The notes beneath the pieces were generated by a model. It made no database searches and had not been told where the DNA came from. It was given only the letters and a program-made list of their open reading frames with translations. From Chitinophagaceae bacterium (GTDB taxonomy: Bacteria; Bacteroidota; Bacteroidia; Chitinophagales; Chitinophagaceae), in NCBI GenBank assembly GCA_017307755.1, contig JAFKGQ010000006.1:124001-188000 (forward strand): a stretch of DNA of 64,000 nt, written 5' to 3'. Numbering within the stretch: position 1 is the stretch's first letter; each line of letters begins with the position of its first letter. This document shows, piece after piece, positions 1 to 8,723 of the stretch. Both the position numbers and the translations under genes were made by a program.

Positions 1-243
1 AAAAAATACCAGGAAAAGACTCAGCACCCATTCGTGATAAGGCGTCATCCCTCTGGCGGTCCTGTAGCTGCCCACACCCGTCGCAAACAAGATCGCCACC
101 CCCACCGACACGACCAGATACCCCCATAAGACAATCCGGCGCAAACGCGACGACTTCCATCCCGCGACAAGCGTCTTCAATCCGTTGAATACATACCAGT
201 CCAACAGGAAATTAATCCCAAGGACGATAAATAAAATTTTCAT
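1..243 (-). CDS. N-terminal part of a membrane protein, probable metallophosphoesterase (cut by window edge)
   Basis: An open frame runs from an ATG at 243 leftward to base 1 without a stop, giving 81 residues. They hold a hydrophobic helix right at the start (MKILFIVLGINFLLDWYVF), a basic loop (WKSSRLRRI), a second helix (WGYLVVSVGVAILFATGVG) and the beginning of a third. This membrane anchor followed by 'DWYVFNGLKTL' resembles the start of membrane-bound metallophosphoesterases common in Bacteroidota. The catalytic domain would lie outside the window, so the family call is inference from memory. It is transcribed away from the AraC gene at 388. Confidence 0.55.
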   Translation of the reverse strand, partial: MKILFIVLGINFLLDWYVFNGLKTLVAGWKSSRLRRIVLWGYLVVSVGVAILFATGVGSYRTARGMTPYHEWVLSLFLVFF

Positions 244-285
244 GGCTGTAGCTGCGCTTCTATGCATATGATCAGATCGATCCCA

Positions 286-293
286 CAAATCTA
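286..293 (-). promoter_or_regulatory. Candidate -7 box for the leftward membrane-protein gene
   Basis: The minus strand reads TAGATTTG here, an exact match to the Bacteroidota primary-sigma -7 consensus TAnnTTTG. It lies 42 bases before the ATG at 243. No TTG at the usual -33 distance is visible, so this is a half-supported promoter. The rest of the 244-387 gap is AT-rich and must also hold the start signals of the rightward AraC gene; I see no clear box for that gene. Confidence 0.35.
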
Positions 294-387
294 ATGTCTA
301 ATATGAAGCAGGAATAATAAATTTCCATATGTAGTTTTTTTCTGATAAATTGATGTACAATAGGCTCTAACCAATATATCCGTAAGC

Positions 388-1263
388 ATGAGGCCCCAGT
401 TACATAAGCTTCCTTTATCTCCGGACTCTTCCTTTATTTATATCAATTGGGAATGTAATTATTTTGACAAAGCATGGCACTTTCACAAGGAATACGAGCT
501 GGTGCTCATCGATAAGACGGAAGGTACCCGTTTTATAGGTGATAAGGTCAGCTACATAAAGGACAGCGACCTGATGCTCATCGGCCCCAACATCCCGCAT
601 CTGTACAGAAATACGGAAGAATACTATCAGAACAAAGGGCTGGTCGCCAAATCCAGCTTTATTCATTTTACGGACGACTTCCTGGGCTACGATTTCTTCC
701 GTCTGCCTGAAATGAAACTCGTCCGCCGCCTGCTGGACAGGTCCGCGCTGGGCCTGGAGATCCTGGGTAAGGCCAACAAATATGTCAAAGGCAAGTTAAA
801 AGAGATGGAATCCGTTCCTCCCGCTATCCGTCTGATCAAACTAATTGAAGTCCTCGTGTACCTGTCCACCAGCAAGGAGTTGGAGCCCGTACTATCCAAG
901 ACATTCACTGCCAATAGCTCCAATGACACGGATAAAATAGACACCGTGTTCCAGTTTATCCTGAATAATTATAAAAATGAAATTTACATCGAAGAGATCG
1001 CGGATAAATTGAACATGAGCATTGCATCCTTCTCGCGTTACTTCAAGCATCATACCCGGAAAACATTCTCAAACTATGTCACCGAGATACGGATCAGCCA
1101 CGCATGCAGACTCCTGATGGAAGGTAATTACAGTATCTCCGAAATTTGTTATCAAAGTGGCTTTGAGAATCTCTCCAATTTCTACCGCCATTTTAAAAAA
1201 CACACAGGCCTCATCCCCAAGGAATACAAGGGCCGCTTCCTATCCGGCTCACAGGTCGGCTGA
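388..1263 (+). CDS. AraC-family transcriptional regulator
   Basis: A 291-residue regulator. Residues 1 to about 150 form a cupin-like sensor domain (note HFHKEYELVLI and the RFIGD turn), and about 190-285 form the double helix-turn-helix DNA-binding domain, with the family signature around 'ICYQSGFENLSNFYRHFKK'. It is a paralogue of the regulator at 52067-52984: both carry RFIGD in the sensor and SHACRLL and NFYRHFK in the DNA-binding part. It faces the sugar-acid operon tail-to-tail; the two stop regions overlap by 15 bases. The natural inference is control of that operon in response to a sugar acid, but the ligand cannot be read from the sequence. Confidence 0.9.
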   Translation: MRPQLHKLPLSPDSSFIYINWECNYFDKAWHFHKEYELVLIDKTEGTRFIGDKVSYIKDSDLMLIGPNIPHLYRNTEEYYQNKGLVAKSSFIHFTDDFLGYDFFRLPEMKLVRRLLDRSALGLEILGKANKYVKGKLKEMESVPPAIRLIKLIEVLVYLSTSKELEPVLSKTFTANSSNDTDKIDTVFQFILNNYKNEIYIEEIADKLNMSIASFSRYFKHHTRKTFSNYVTEIRISHACRLLMEGNYSISEICYQSGFENLSNFYRHFKKHTGLIPKEYKGRFLSGSQVG

Positions 1264-4101
1264 ACTGACTGCGCCGTCCGAACCACCCGACACTTCATCT
1301 AACAGATACAATATACTCCTGTAAGAAACCCCGGCCGCTTCCGACAAAGCCATTTCACAGGTTTTACCGGTGGAATAATACCCCGCAGCCCCATGCCCGG
1401 CCGCTTCAGCACCCTCCGCCTTACAGGCCGACGCAGTAAGACCCGGATAATAAAAGCCCCTGTCACCGGCCATTCCACAGCATCCCGCCGCCAACGGTAT
1501 CACCGGTTCCTCCACAGTCAATGCGCCGAAATCCACCAACTTCTTATACACCCCCATCTTATGCAGCGAACACACAGGATGAAAAACGGCCTTGCCAGCC
1601 AACTTACGGACATCCAATCTGGGCAGCAATACATCCACAGCAAACTCCAGGCTGTCGAGGATCTTCATCCGGTCGAACCGGGCCTGGTTGTCAGCCGTCA
1701 GATAAGCCCTGCAGGTATGCAGGGAATGACAACATGAGCTGATGTCGATGACCACAGGGATACTGCCTTCCCGGGTCCATTCCCAAAGCTTTTCAATGGT
1801 ACGGTTCACCGTCATCCGGTAAGCAGGCGCAAAACCCTTCGAGGAAAAAGCCTGCCCACAGCAGTTGCCGCTAAGACCGGAAGGGATCTCCAGCCCCACC
1901 TGCGCCCTGGCTGATAAACGCAACAGCACATCAGCAATCGACACAGTCGACTCCCTATCTCTACCCATCATCCGGGTAATACAGGTAGGGAAATAGACGG
2001 CCTCTACCCGCAAAGGCCGATGGGCCCGAACCCGCACCGGCCCCGTCAACTGCGATGTCCACAACGGGAAAGAAGGGAACAGCCTTCGTACCCCCATCGT
2101 CATCCGCGTCATCGCCCGAGGTCCAAACACAGCATTCAAAACATTACCAGCCCGCAACCCCATACACACCAGCCATTCCACCAAAGCAAATCGCCTGGCA
2201 ATCCCCATAGCCATCGCACCCGCCGAAGAAGAATGGTTCTCCCTGCGCAATCGCTTGATCAGCTCACCGGTGTTGATATCCACGGGACAGTTGGTGGCGC
2301 ACATGCCGTCTACCGCGCAGGTGGCCATCCCATCATATGCATAATCTTTTAAAATAGTATTATACGTCGCCAAATCCCCTGCCGACTTCAGCCGGGATAA
2401 ACTGCGCCGCAGCACAATACGCTGTCTGGGCGTCAGGGTAAAATTCCTGCTGGGACAGCTCTGCTCGCAATAACCGCATTCCACGCATTTATCCACTTCC
2501 TCCTCTACAACAGGCAACGACTTGAGATGCTGCAGGTGAGAAAGCGCACTCTCACTCAGAATAACCCCCGGATTGACGATATTATCCGGGTCGACCAAAC
2601 GCTTCAGTTCCTTCATAACCCCGTAAGCAAAGGAACCCCATTCCATCTCCACATAAGGTGCGATCTGACGCCCTGTTCCATGCTCCGCTTTCAATGCTCC
2701 CTGGTACTGACGGATCACCAGGTCCGCCAGGGCATCGTTAAAAGCGCCAAAAACAGCTATATCCTCCGGTGTCGCCACCGACTGCGATACGACAAAATGC
2801 AGGTTCCCATCCTTAGCATGCCCAAACACAATGGCATGCTGATAGTCAAACCGCACAAACAACGCTTGTAAGGATTCTATCGCTTCGCCCAGCCGTTCTA
2901 CCGGCACAGCTATATCCTCCAGCATCACCGAAGTCCCTTTCGCCCTCACCGCTGCTACGGAAGGATACATCCCCTTGCGGAGCTTCCAGTAAATAGCACG
3001 TTGCTTCTCATCTGCCGTAAAATCCGCGGATTGGATCAGGGGAAGACGGGACAATACAGCACGGGCAGAAGACAATTTCTCTTCCAAACCATCCAAACTA
3101 TCCGCCTGATACTCACAAAGGATACAAGAGGCCGTAGAAGGCAGCGAAGTCAAAAACGCCGGCGCAATAGACAAATGCTCGATGCTGCGCAACGCAGCCC
3201 TATCCATAAACTCCAACGCCTCCGCACCCGAATCCTTCAGAACGGGTATTGCATCACAGGCGCTCCTGGGAGAGTCAAAGAATAAAAGCGCCGCACTCTT
3301 AAAAGGTTTGTCCGGCAATGTATGCAGAACAGCCTCGGCAATAAAACCCAGCGTCCCTTCCGCACCAATAAGTAAATGTGCCAGTATATCCAGGGGATGT
3401 TCGAAGTCGATAAAAGCATTCAGACTATACCCCACGGTATTCTTCTGCCTGTATTTCCGGCGGATCCTGTCCACCAATTCCAAATCCCCCAACACCTGCC
3501 GCTTCAAACCCAGCAAACCCTCGAACAAACCAGCAGCCTCGATTTCAAATCGAGCATAATCAGCCGGATTACCCGTGTCAAACACCGCGCCATCGGCAAG
3601 GACAAATTTTATATGAGCCAGGGTATGATAAGAATTATGCACGACTCCACAGCACATGCCGCTGGAATTATTGCTAAGGATGCCCCCCATCATGGCAGAT
3701 TGGATGCTGGCGGGATCCGGACCGATCTTACGGCCATAGGATTGTAAAAAATGATTGACGACGGCGCCCGTGACACCCGGCTGGACCCTGACCGTAGCCC
3801 CTTCATTCTCCACCTTCACCAACGGCCAGTACCTGGACACATCCGCCAGTATACCGTCCGTTACGGATTGCCCCGACAGGCTCGTCCCCCCGGTGCGGAA
3901 AGTGACAGAAGTACCATGCCTCCTGGCTACCTGAAAAAGCAGCCGGACCTCATCGACAGAAACAGGGAACACCACTGCCTTCGGCACCAACGTATAAAAA
4001 CTGGCATCCGAAGAATAAGCATGCAGATCGATGAGCCTCATCTTCAGTCTTTCCTCCGGGAAACACTGCCGAAGCTCACTAAATAAATCAGTCTTGATCA
4101 T
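1249..4101 (-). CDS. FAD-linked oxidase / Fe-S protein of the D-lactate dehydrogenase (YdiJ/GlpC-like) type
   Basis: A 950-residue two-part protein. The first half (to about 520) is a PCMH-type FAD domain (FRTGGTSLSGQS, then SNNSSGMCCG and GAEGTLGF) followed by the FAD-oxidase C-terminal domain with HAKDGNLHF and EHGTGRQIAP. The second half is ferredoxin-like with two clusters (CVECGYCEQSCP and CAVDGMCATNCP), then two CCG-type cysteine motifs (GNCCGQAF and GCCGMAGDRGF). This is the layout of YdiJ and related D-2-hydroxyacid dehydrogenases that pass electrons to the respiratory chain. It is the last gene of the sugar-acid operon and overlaps the hydrolase gene before it by 4 bases. It would suit oxidation of the lactate-like product of that pathway. 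The exact substrate is inferred. Confidence 0.85.
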   Translation of the reverse strand: MIKTDLFSELRQCFPEERLKMRLIDLHAYSSDASFYTLVPKAVVFPVSVDEVRLLFQVARRHGTSVTFRTGGTSLSGQSVTDGILADVSRYWPLVKVENEGATVRVQPGVTGAVVNHFLQSYGRKIGPDPASIQSAMMGGILSNNSSGMCCGVVHNSYHTLAHIKFVLADGAVFDTGNPADYARFEIEAAGLFEGLLGLKRQVLGDLELVDRIRRKYRQKNTVGYSLNAFIDFEHPLDILAHLLIGAEGTLGFIAEAVLHTLPDKPFKSAALLFFDSPRSACDAIPVLKDSGAEALEFMDRAALRSIEHLSIAPAFLTSLPSTASCILCEYQADSLDGLEEKLSSARAVLSRLPLIQSADFTADEKQRAIYWKLRKGMYPSVAAVRAKGTSVMLEDIAVPVERLGEAIESLQALFVRFDYQHAIVFGHAKDGNLHFVVSQSVATPEDIAVFGAFNDALADLVIRQYQGALKAEHGTGRQIAPYVEMEWGSFAYGVMKELKRLVDPDNIVNPGVILSESALSHLQHLKSLPVVEEEVDKCVECGYCEQSCPSRNFTLTPRQRIVLRRSLSRLKSAGDLATYNTILKDYAYDGMATCAVDGMCATNCPVDINTGELIKRLRRENHSSSAGAMAMGIARRFALVEWLVCMGLRAGNVLNAVFGPRAMTRMTMGVRRLFPSFPLWTSQLTGPVRVRAHRPLRVEAVYFPTCITRMMGRDRESTVSIADVLLRLSARAQVGLEIPSGLSGNCCGQAFSSKGFAPAYRMTVNRTIEKLWEWTREGSIPVVIDISSCCHSLHTCRAYLTADNQARFDRMKILDSLEFAVDVLLPRLDVRKLAGKAVFHPVCSLHKMGVYKKLVDFGALTVEEPVIPLAAGCCGMAGDRGFYYPGLTASACKAEGAEAAGHGAAGYYSTGKTCEMALSEAAGVSYRSILYLLDEVSGGSDGAVSSADL

Positions 4102-4943
4102 ATCATCTTATTACGGCTGCTACCCAACCGTTCGATCTCCACAGAAACCACATCCCCCGGCCTGAGCCAGTTCTTTTCCTGCATACCCATGATCACCCCC
4201 TCCGGGGTTCCCGTCAGGATGAGATCTCCCGGCTCCAGCGTCATATGCGCCGATAAATCCGAAATGATCTCCGCCACGCTAAAGATCATGTCCGACGTAT
4301 TGGAATCCTGCCGGACCTTCTCATTCAGACTGCAGGTAAGCCGCAAACGCTGCGGGTCCCCCACCTCATCCTTCGTCACCATATACTTGCCCAGGGGTAA
4401 AAAATGGTCCAGGCTCTTCCCCATCAGCCATTGACTGGTCCTGAACTGCAGGTCCCTGCAGGAAAGGTCGTTGGCGACACAATAGCCCATCACATGATCC
4501 AATGCCGTCGCCGCAGATGCTCCTTTACACCGCCGGCCCATCACCACACCTAACTCTACCTCGTAATCGAACTGGTAGCCCACCTTTCCCAAAGATACGT
4601 CACCACCATAGTCCACCAGGGTATTATTATATTTTGTAAAAACCACAGGCAGGGCCGGAATGGTCATCCCGCTCTCCAACGCATGCCGCCGGTAATTCAA
4701 CCCGATACAGATGATCTTCGAAGGCGCCGACACGCAAGGCCCGATATGCAAACCCTCTTCTTTCAGCAGGAACGCGCCCTCCTCTTCCATCTCCTGCAAA
4801 AAAGGTATGTCGTCATTGGTAAGATTGCGCCGGATAGGCTCTTGCCCGTGCGATATAAGACTCGCCTCCACATCGACAACACCCCTGTCCGTAAGGATGC
4901 CAGGACATAACCTACCCTGACGACCAAAGTAAACTATTTTCAT
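4098..4943 (-). CDS. Fumarylacetoacetate hydrolase family protein, probable 2,4-diketo-3-deoxy acid hydrolase
   Basis: A 281-residue FAH-fold enzyme. The core starts near 75 with ICIGLNYRRHA, followed by the metal-binding stretch FDYEVELGVVMGRR (the E-x-E pair) and the C-terminal signature LTGTPEGV. Members of this family cleave C-C bonds in acylpyruvates. Next to an SDR and an enolase-superfamily dehydratase the best-known match is 2,4-diketo-3-deoxy-L-fuconate or -rhamnonate hydrolase, which yields pyruvate and lactate. The family call is firm and the substrate is inferred from neighbours. The start lies 11 bases after the SDR stop, and the stop overlaps the next start by 4 bases. Confidence 0.85.
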   Translation of the reverse strand: MKIVYFGRQGRLCPGILTDRGVVDVEASLISHGQEPIRRNLTNDDIPFLQEMEEEGAFLLKEEGLHIGPCVSAPSKIICIGLNYRRHALESGMTIPALPVVFTKYNNTLVDYGGDVSLGKVGYQFDYEVELGVVMGRRCKGASAATALDHVMGYCVANDLSCRDLQFRTSQWLMGKSLDHFLPLGKYMVTKDEVGDPQRLRLTCSLNEKVRQDSNTSDMIFSVAEIISDLSAHMTLEPGDLILTGTPEGVIMGMQEKNWLRPGDVVSVEIERLGSSRNKMI

Positions 4944-4954
4944 GCACGATCGAT

Positions 4955-5698
4955 TTAATAAGTAGCCCTTCCGCCGGAAAGGTCAAATGTAAAGCCCGTG
5001 GAAAAACTGTTGTAAGGAGATACGATAAAGGCGGCGATATTGGCGGCTTCGTCTAAAGTTCCGCAACGTTTCATGGGTATCTTATCCGTCATATATTTCA
5101 CCTGGGCCTCCGGCATATTGTCTACCAATGGGGTCCTGATGACCGCGGGAGCCAGCGCGTTGACGGTGATACCCCGCTCCGCATATTCTTTTCCCTGGAC
5201 CTTCGCCATACAGATCACAGCAGCCTTTGACGCAGAATAGGCCAGCATCCCTACATTCCCCTCCTTCCCCGAGATCGAGGCGATATGCAGGATACGCCCA
5301 TACCCCTTCGAGATCATATACGGCAGCACAGCTCTGGAGGTGTAAAAGCTGCTCATAAAATTGATCTCAAACACTCTGTGCAGATTCGCACTATCCACTT
5401 CATGACTAAGGACATTTGTCACCCCCGTAATCCCGGCGCAGTTGACAAGGATATCGATCTTTTCCCATCGATTTGCCACATCCTTCACCGTCCGTTCCAC
5501 CAGCTGCAAATCCGTAACATCGATAGGAAGGACCAAAACCTGCTCCCCATATCGATCAAACTCTTCGTGCAAACCCTTTCCGTTAAGGTCTAACAACGCT
5601 GCCCGCACCCCCTTCGCCAGCAGTTTGTGCGCAATGGCCAACCCGATACCAGAGGCAGCGCCCGTGACGATCGCCACCTGTCCGTTAAAATCCTCCAT
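4955..5698 (-). CDS. Short-chain dehydrogenase/reductase, probable 2-keto-3-deoxy acid 4-dehydrogenase
   Basis: A classical SDR of 247 residues with the NAD-binding motif TGAASGIG near the start, the NCAG motif and the catalytic YSASK. I chose the ATG at 5698 (MEDFNGQVAIVTG) because it places the Rossmann motif at the usual distance and leaves a 10-base gap after the upstream lyase gene. An ATG at 5731 is in frame, but would add eleven residues unlike the family and overlap the upstream gene. Between a dehydratase and an FAH hydrolase, the expected step is oxidation of a 2-keto-3-deoxy aldonate at C4. This is inference from operon content. Confidence 0.8.
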   Translation of the reverse strand: MEDFNGQVAIVTGAASGIGLAIAHKLLAKGVRAALLDLNGKGLHEEFDRYGEQVLVLPIDVTDLQLVERTVKDVANRWEKIDILVNCAGITGVTNVLSHEVDSANLHRVFEINFMSSFYTSRAVLPYMISKGYGRILHIASISGKEGNVGMLAYSASKAAVICMAKVQGKEYAERGITVNALAPAVIRTPLVDNMPEAQVKYMTDKIPMKRCGTLDEAANIAAFIVSPYNSFSTGFTFDLSGGRATY

Positions 5699-5708
5699 GT
5701 TAAAAAAT

Positions 5709-6644
5709 TTATCGAAAAGAACTTTTATCATTCACCAATGCCAGCACCCGTCTGTTCAACTCTTTGATATATTTGACGCTGGACGGGTCCGGGATATAGG
5801 CAGCCTTACGGGCGACACTGTTGTTCAATACCCCTCTCGCTATCAACAGCTCTTTTTCGGCATAATGGAAAAGTTCCATATTCTGCAGAGAAAAGAAGAT
5901 CTGCGGCATCACTTTTTCGAAGAGGTCGAAAGCTTTATCATGCTGCCCTTCCCTTCTCAGCACAAAAACTTTCTGTAGTATATCCGCCACCGCCAGTCCT
6001 GGCATTACACCCGCAATACCCAGCGGCACCAGTTCCAGCATGTACAAACCGCCCCAACCTTCAAACAAACCTACCTTACCCCCCGTCGTATGGATGATGT
6101 CCTCGAACTTCGGAGCACACAAGGGCTCTTCCAGTTTCAGGTATTTAAAGTTCGGGTGCTCGTCCATCAATGCCTTGATAAAGGGTACGCTGATGGATGA
6201 ACCGCCGGGGTTGAAATCCTGTATCAGCACGGGCGTATTCGGTACCGACCGCAAAAAACCCGACAGGTATTCCTTTAGCGAACTCTCCGGCAACCCGAAG
6301 ATCCGGGGCACAGCCAGCGAGATAACGTCCGCCCCCGCTTGCACATTGGCCTGGGCAAGCCGGATAGCTATTTTCAGAGATGGATGGTTGGACTGCGCAA
6401 CGATCTTGATCCGCCCCGCGGCATGCTCCACAGCCACCTTCACCACACGCAGCTTTTCTTCGTCGGACAGTTTGTAAAATTCACTGGCATAAGCCGGCAG
6501 ACAGACAGCCTTGATCCCACCTGCAATAGCAAAATCGATCAGCCTTTTCAACGCATCTTCATCGATCTCCTCATTCTCCGTAAAAGGCGTCGGAACGATC
6601 GGCACCACCCCAAACAATTCATTTTCTTTTTTATCCATGACCAT
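5709..6644 (-). CDS. DapA-like (dihydrodipicolinate synthase family) lyase lacking the usual tyrosine
   Basis: A 311-residue class I TIM-barrel aldolase/dehydratase. The Schiff-base lysine is present (K170 in FKYLKLEEP), and the N-terminal VVPIVPTPF and GG-turn fit the family. The YNxP motif that normally carries the proton-relay tyrosine reads IQDFNPGG (141-148), so that tyrosine is absent. This argues against true DapA function. Candidates are a 2-keto-3-deoxy sugar-acid aldolase or a dehydratase. It lies 4 bases downstream of the EamA permease gene. A start at the second ATG (6638) is equally possible. Confidence 0.8.
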   Translation of the reverse strand: MVMDKKENELFGVVPIVPTPFTENEEIDEDALKRLIDFAIAGGIKAVCLPAYASEFYKLSDEEKLRVVKVAVEHAAGRIKIVAQSNHPSLKIAIRLAQANVQAGADVISLAVPRIFGLPESSLKEYLSGFLRSVPNTPVLIQDFNPGGSSISVPFIKALMDEHPNFKYLKLEEPLCAPKFEDIIHTTGGKVGLFEGWGGLYMLELVPLGIAGVMPGLAVADILQKVFVLRREGQHDKAFDLFEKVMPQIFFSLQNMELFHYAEKELLIARGVLNNSVARKAAYIPDPSSVKYIKELNRRVLALVNDKSSFR

Positions 6645-6648
6645 ATAT

Positions 6649-7575
6649 TTAAGTATTCAGTTTTAGCGCATTGTTTTTATATGTACGGTGATCCACAATG
6701 GTGAGTATAAGTGTCGCTATCAGCACCAGCACTCCGCCGGCCACCGACTGGAAGTTCAATGTCTCCCCCAGGAATAGGGCGGCAATAGGAAGCCCCAAAA
6801 AGGTAATCATATAATTCGACAAGGCCACCTGCGTCGCATCGAGGAATTTCAGCACCTTAAAAAATAGAAGCATGGAAAGGAAATTGTGGAAAAGGGTAAG
6901 GGACCCCATCCCCAGCCATGTCTTTGTCGTAAAATGAGGCACCCGCGCAAACATGTACGGCTCATAATACAATACCATTGGCGTCAGCATGACCACCAGC
7001 ACCAGGTAGGTATAGAACACCATCTCCATCTCCGTAAACCTGTCAGCCACCTTCTTGCAGCCTACATTGTAATAGGCATTACCGACGATGGCCAGAAAAA
7101 TGAGCAGGTTGCCCAATGCATATTTCGAGCCGAGGTCCATCTGCCGGATATCGTCCGTGCTGCAAAGTACCACACCGATGATGGCGATGGCAAAGCTGAT
7201 CCAACGCAGCCTGTTCATCTTCTCCCTTAATATCAGAAAGGCAAATACCGCCGTGATCACAGGCAATGCCAGCACAAGGATGGCCGCGTTGCTGGCCAGT
7301 GAATACTGCGTGCCATAGGTCATAAAGACCTGTGAAGGGAATGCTCCCAGGGCGCCCAGTTGAACAAAGATCAATACGTCCTTTATTTTCTTATGCCCCT
7401 TTTTAAAGTCCTTTACGACAAAAGGCGCCAGGAATATTGTCGCCAGCAGCATCGGCGCCCACACCGTAAAATAAGGCCCTACCTGCTCCTGCGTCAGCTT
7501 GATGCTGGTGAAATGGAATGACCATATCAGGTTACAGAACAATAAGGTGACCCAGGCGATAAATCCTTTCTTCAT
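6649..7575 (-). CDS. EamA/DMT-family permease
   Basis: A 308-residue protein with about ten hydrophobic segments arranged as two EamA repeats; the second begins near residue 165 (LIFLAIVGNAYYNVGCKK). Members of this drug/metabolite transporter superfamily move small metabolites across the inner membrane. Its place in a sugar-acid operon suggests uptake of the pathway substrate or export of a product, but direction and ligand cannot be read from sequence. It begins 8 bases after the stop of the dehydratase gene. Confidence 0.85.
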   Translation of the reverse strand: MKKGFIAWVTLLFCNLIWSFHFTSIKLTQEQVGPYFTVWAPMLLATIFLAPFVVKDFKKGHKKIKDVLIFVQLGALGAFPSQVFMTYGTQYSLASNAAILVLALPVITAVFAFLILREKMNRLRWISFAIAIIGVVLCSTDDIRQMDLGSKYALGNLLIFLAIVGNAYYNVGCKKVADRFTEMEMVFYTYLVLVVMLTPMVLYYEPYMFARVPHFTTKTWLGMGSLTLFHNFLSMLLFFKVLKFLDATQVALSNYMITFLGLPIAALFLGETLNFQSVAGGVLVLIATLILTIVDHRTYKNNALKLNT

Positions 7576-7583
7576 AGTTCTAT

Positions 7584-8723
7584 TTAAACGGTGATGTACA
7601 GGTGTCCCCCTGTCTTATATTTGCTCAATTGCTCTTTGTCCAGCTCCACACCCAAACCATCCTCTTGTGGTACAAGAGCCGCCCCTCTTTCGAATTGAAT
7701 AGGCCGTACGATCAGGTCGTCCTCCCTTACCAGCTCCCCAAAAACATCGGAAGGAATGGTACAGCTGACGCTGGCCGCGGCGATATGCAGCCCCATCGTT
7801 TCCGAGATACCAAGATCTACTTCGGATCCCCGCCAGCAGGATTTCCCTTCCAGGTGAGCGATCTCCGCCAGCAGCAGACAATTGTAAGCCCCCCCGTTGA
7901 AATTATACCCGTCCACCGCATCGGCCCGTACAAATCGTATGATGTCCCTGATGTCCTGTGTATACGGAAGGGAAATATGCCGGTACAACGGGATACCCAG
8001 CTTTTCCTTTAAAAAACGGTAACCCTCCACATTCCCATGCAGTATTGGATCTTCCAATCCCAGCATGATCCCCTTATCCACACCTTCCATCAGCCGCAGG
8101 GTCGTGTCTACATCATTCCACCGCTGGTTGGGGTCCAGGATGATCCTGATGCCATCTCCGCACCGCTTCCTGATGGCCTCCGTCCACAGCCGCACGGGGT
8201 CCTCATCCGAACATTTAAACTTAAAGACTTTGTGTCCCTTTTCCATCGCCTCGAACGCCTTTTGGGCAGCATCTTCCGGCGTCCGGCGGCCCGTCCAGCC
8301 ATTACAATCCACCGTAGCGCGGAAAGCCCCTCCAAGTATCTGATAGATGGGCGCCCCCAGCAGCCTGCCCGCAAGGTCGAGGACAGCCGTCTCAAATGCT
8401 TCATAGATCCGCTGATCTGAAACAGGCAGCATCCGCCAGTTCATTTTTAGTACATCCATTCCCACCAGCTCCACCATCGCCTGATGGATCAGCTCTCTGG
8501 AAGCGCTTCTATAAGTCTCCCCGATCCCCGTAAGACCATTCCGTAACGTGATCTCTATGATCCATTTGGGTTGATTGGCAAATTCTGTCCAGCTGCCGCC
8601 GGTAAGATGCCTTTTGGCAAACGCGGTATCCTTGTCCAGGACATTCTCCGAATTAAGACTGCCCGGCTTCGCAGGCACGATCACTTCCGTCGCCCTGATC
8701 GATCGTATGATTGTCTCGCTCAT
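7584..8723 (-). CDS. Enolase-superfamily (mandelate racemase / glucarate dehydratase-like) enzyme
   Basis: A 379-residue protein with the N-terminal capping domain (to about 130) and a beta-barrel domain carrying the superfamily residues: KFK at 168-170, metal ligands D197 (LDPNQRW) and E224 (LEDPI), and H249 in YRHISLPY. A late acidic motif GSEVDLGISE also fits. Such enzymes abstract a proton next to a carboxylate; sugar-acid dehydratases are common in this branch. Here it would make a 2-keto-3-deoxy acid for the downstream SDR and hydrolase. Substrate is inferred; racemase or epimerase activity cannot be excluded. Its start overlaps the previous gene by 4 bases. Confidence 0.8.
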   Translation of the reverse strand: MSETIIRSIRATEVIVPAKPGSLNSENVLDKDTAFAKRHLTGGSWTEFANQPKWIIEITLRNGLTGIGETYRSASRELIHQAMVELVGMDVLKMNWRMLPVSDQRIYEAFETAVLDLAGRLLGAPIYQILGGAFRATVDCNGWTGRRTPEDAAQKAFEAMEKGHKVFKFKCSDEDPVRLWTEAIRKRCGDGIRIILDPNQRWNDVDTTLRLMEGVDKGIMLGLEDPILHGNVEGYRFLKEKLGIPLYRHISLPYTQDIRDIIRFVRADAVDGYNFNGGAYNCLLLAEIAHLEGKSCWRGSEVDLGISETMGLHIAAASVSCTIPSDVFGELVREDDLIVRPIQFERGAALVPQEDGLGVELDKEQLSKYKTGGHLYITV

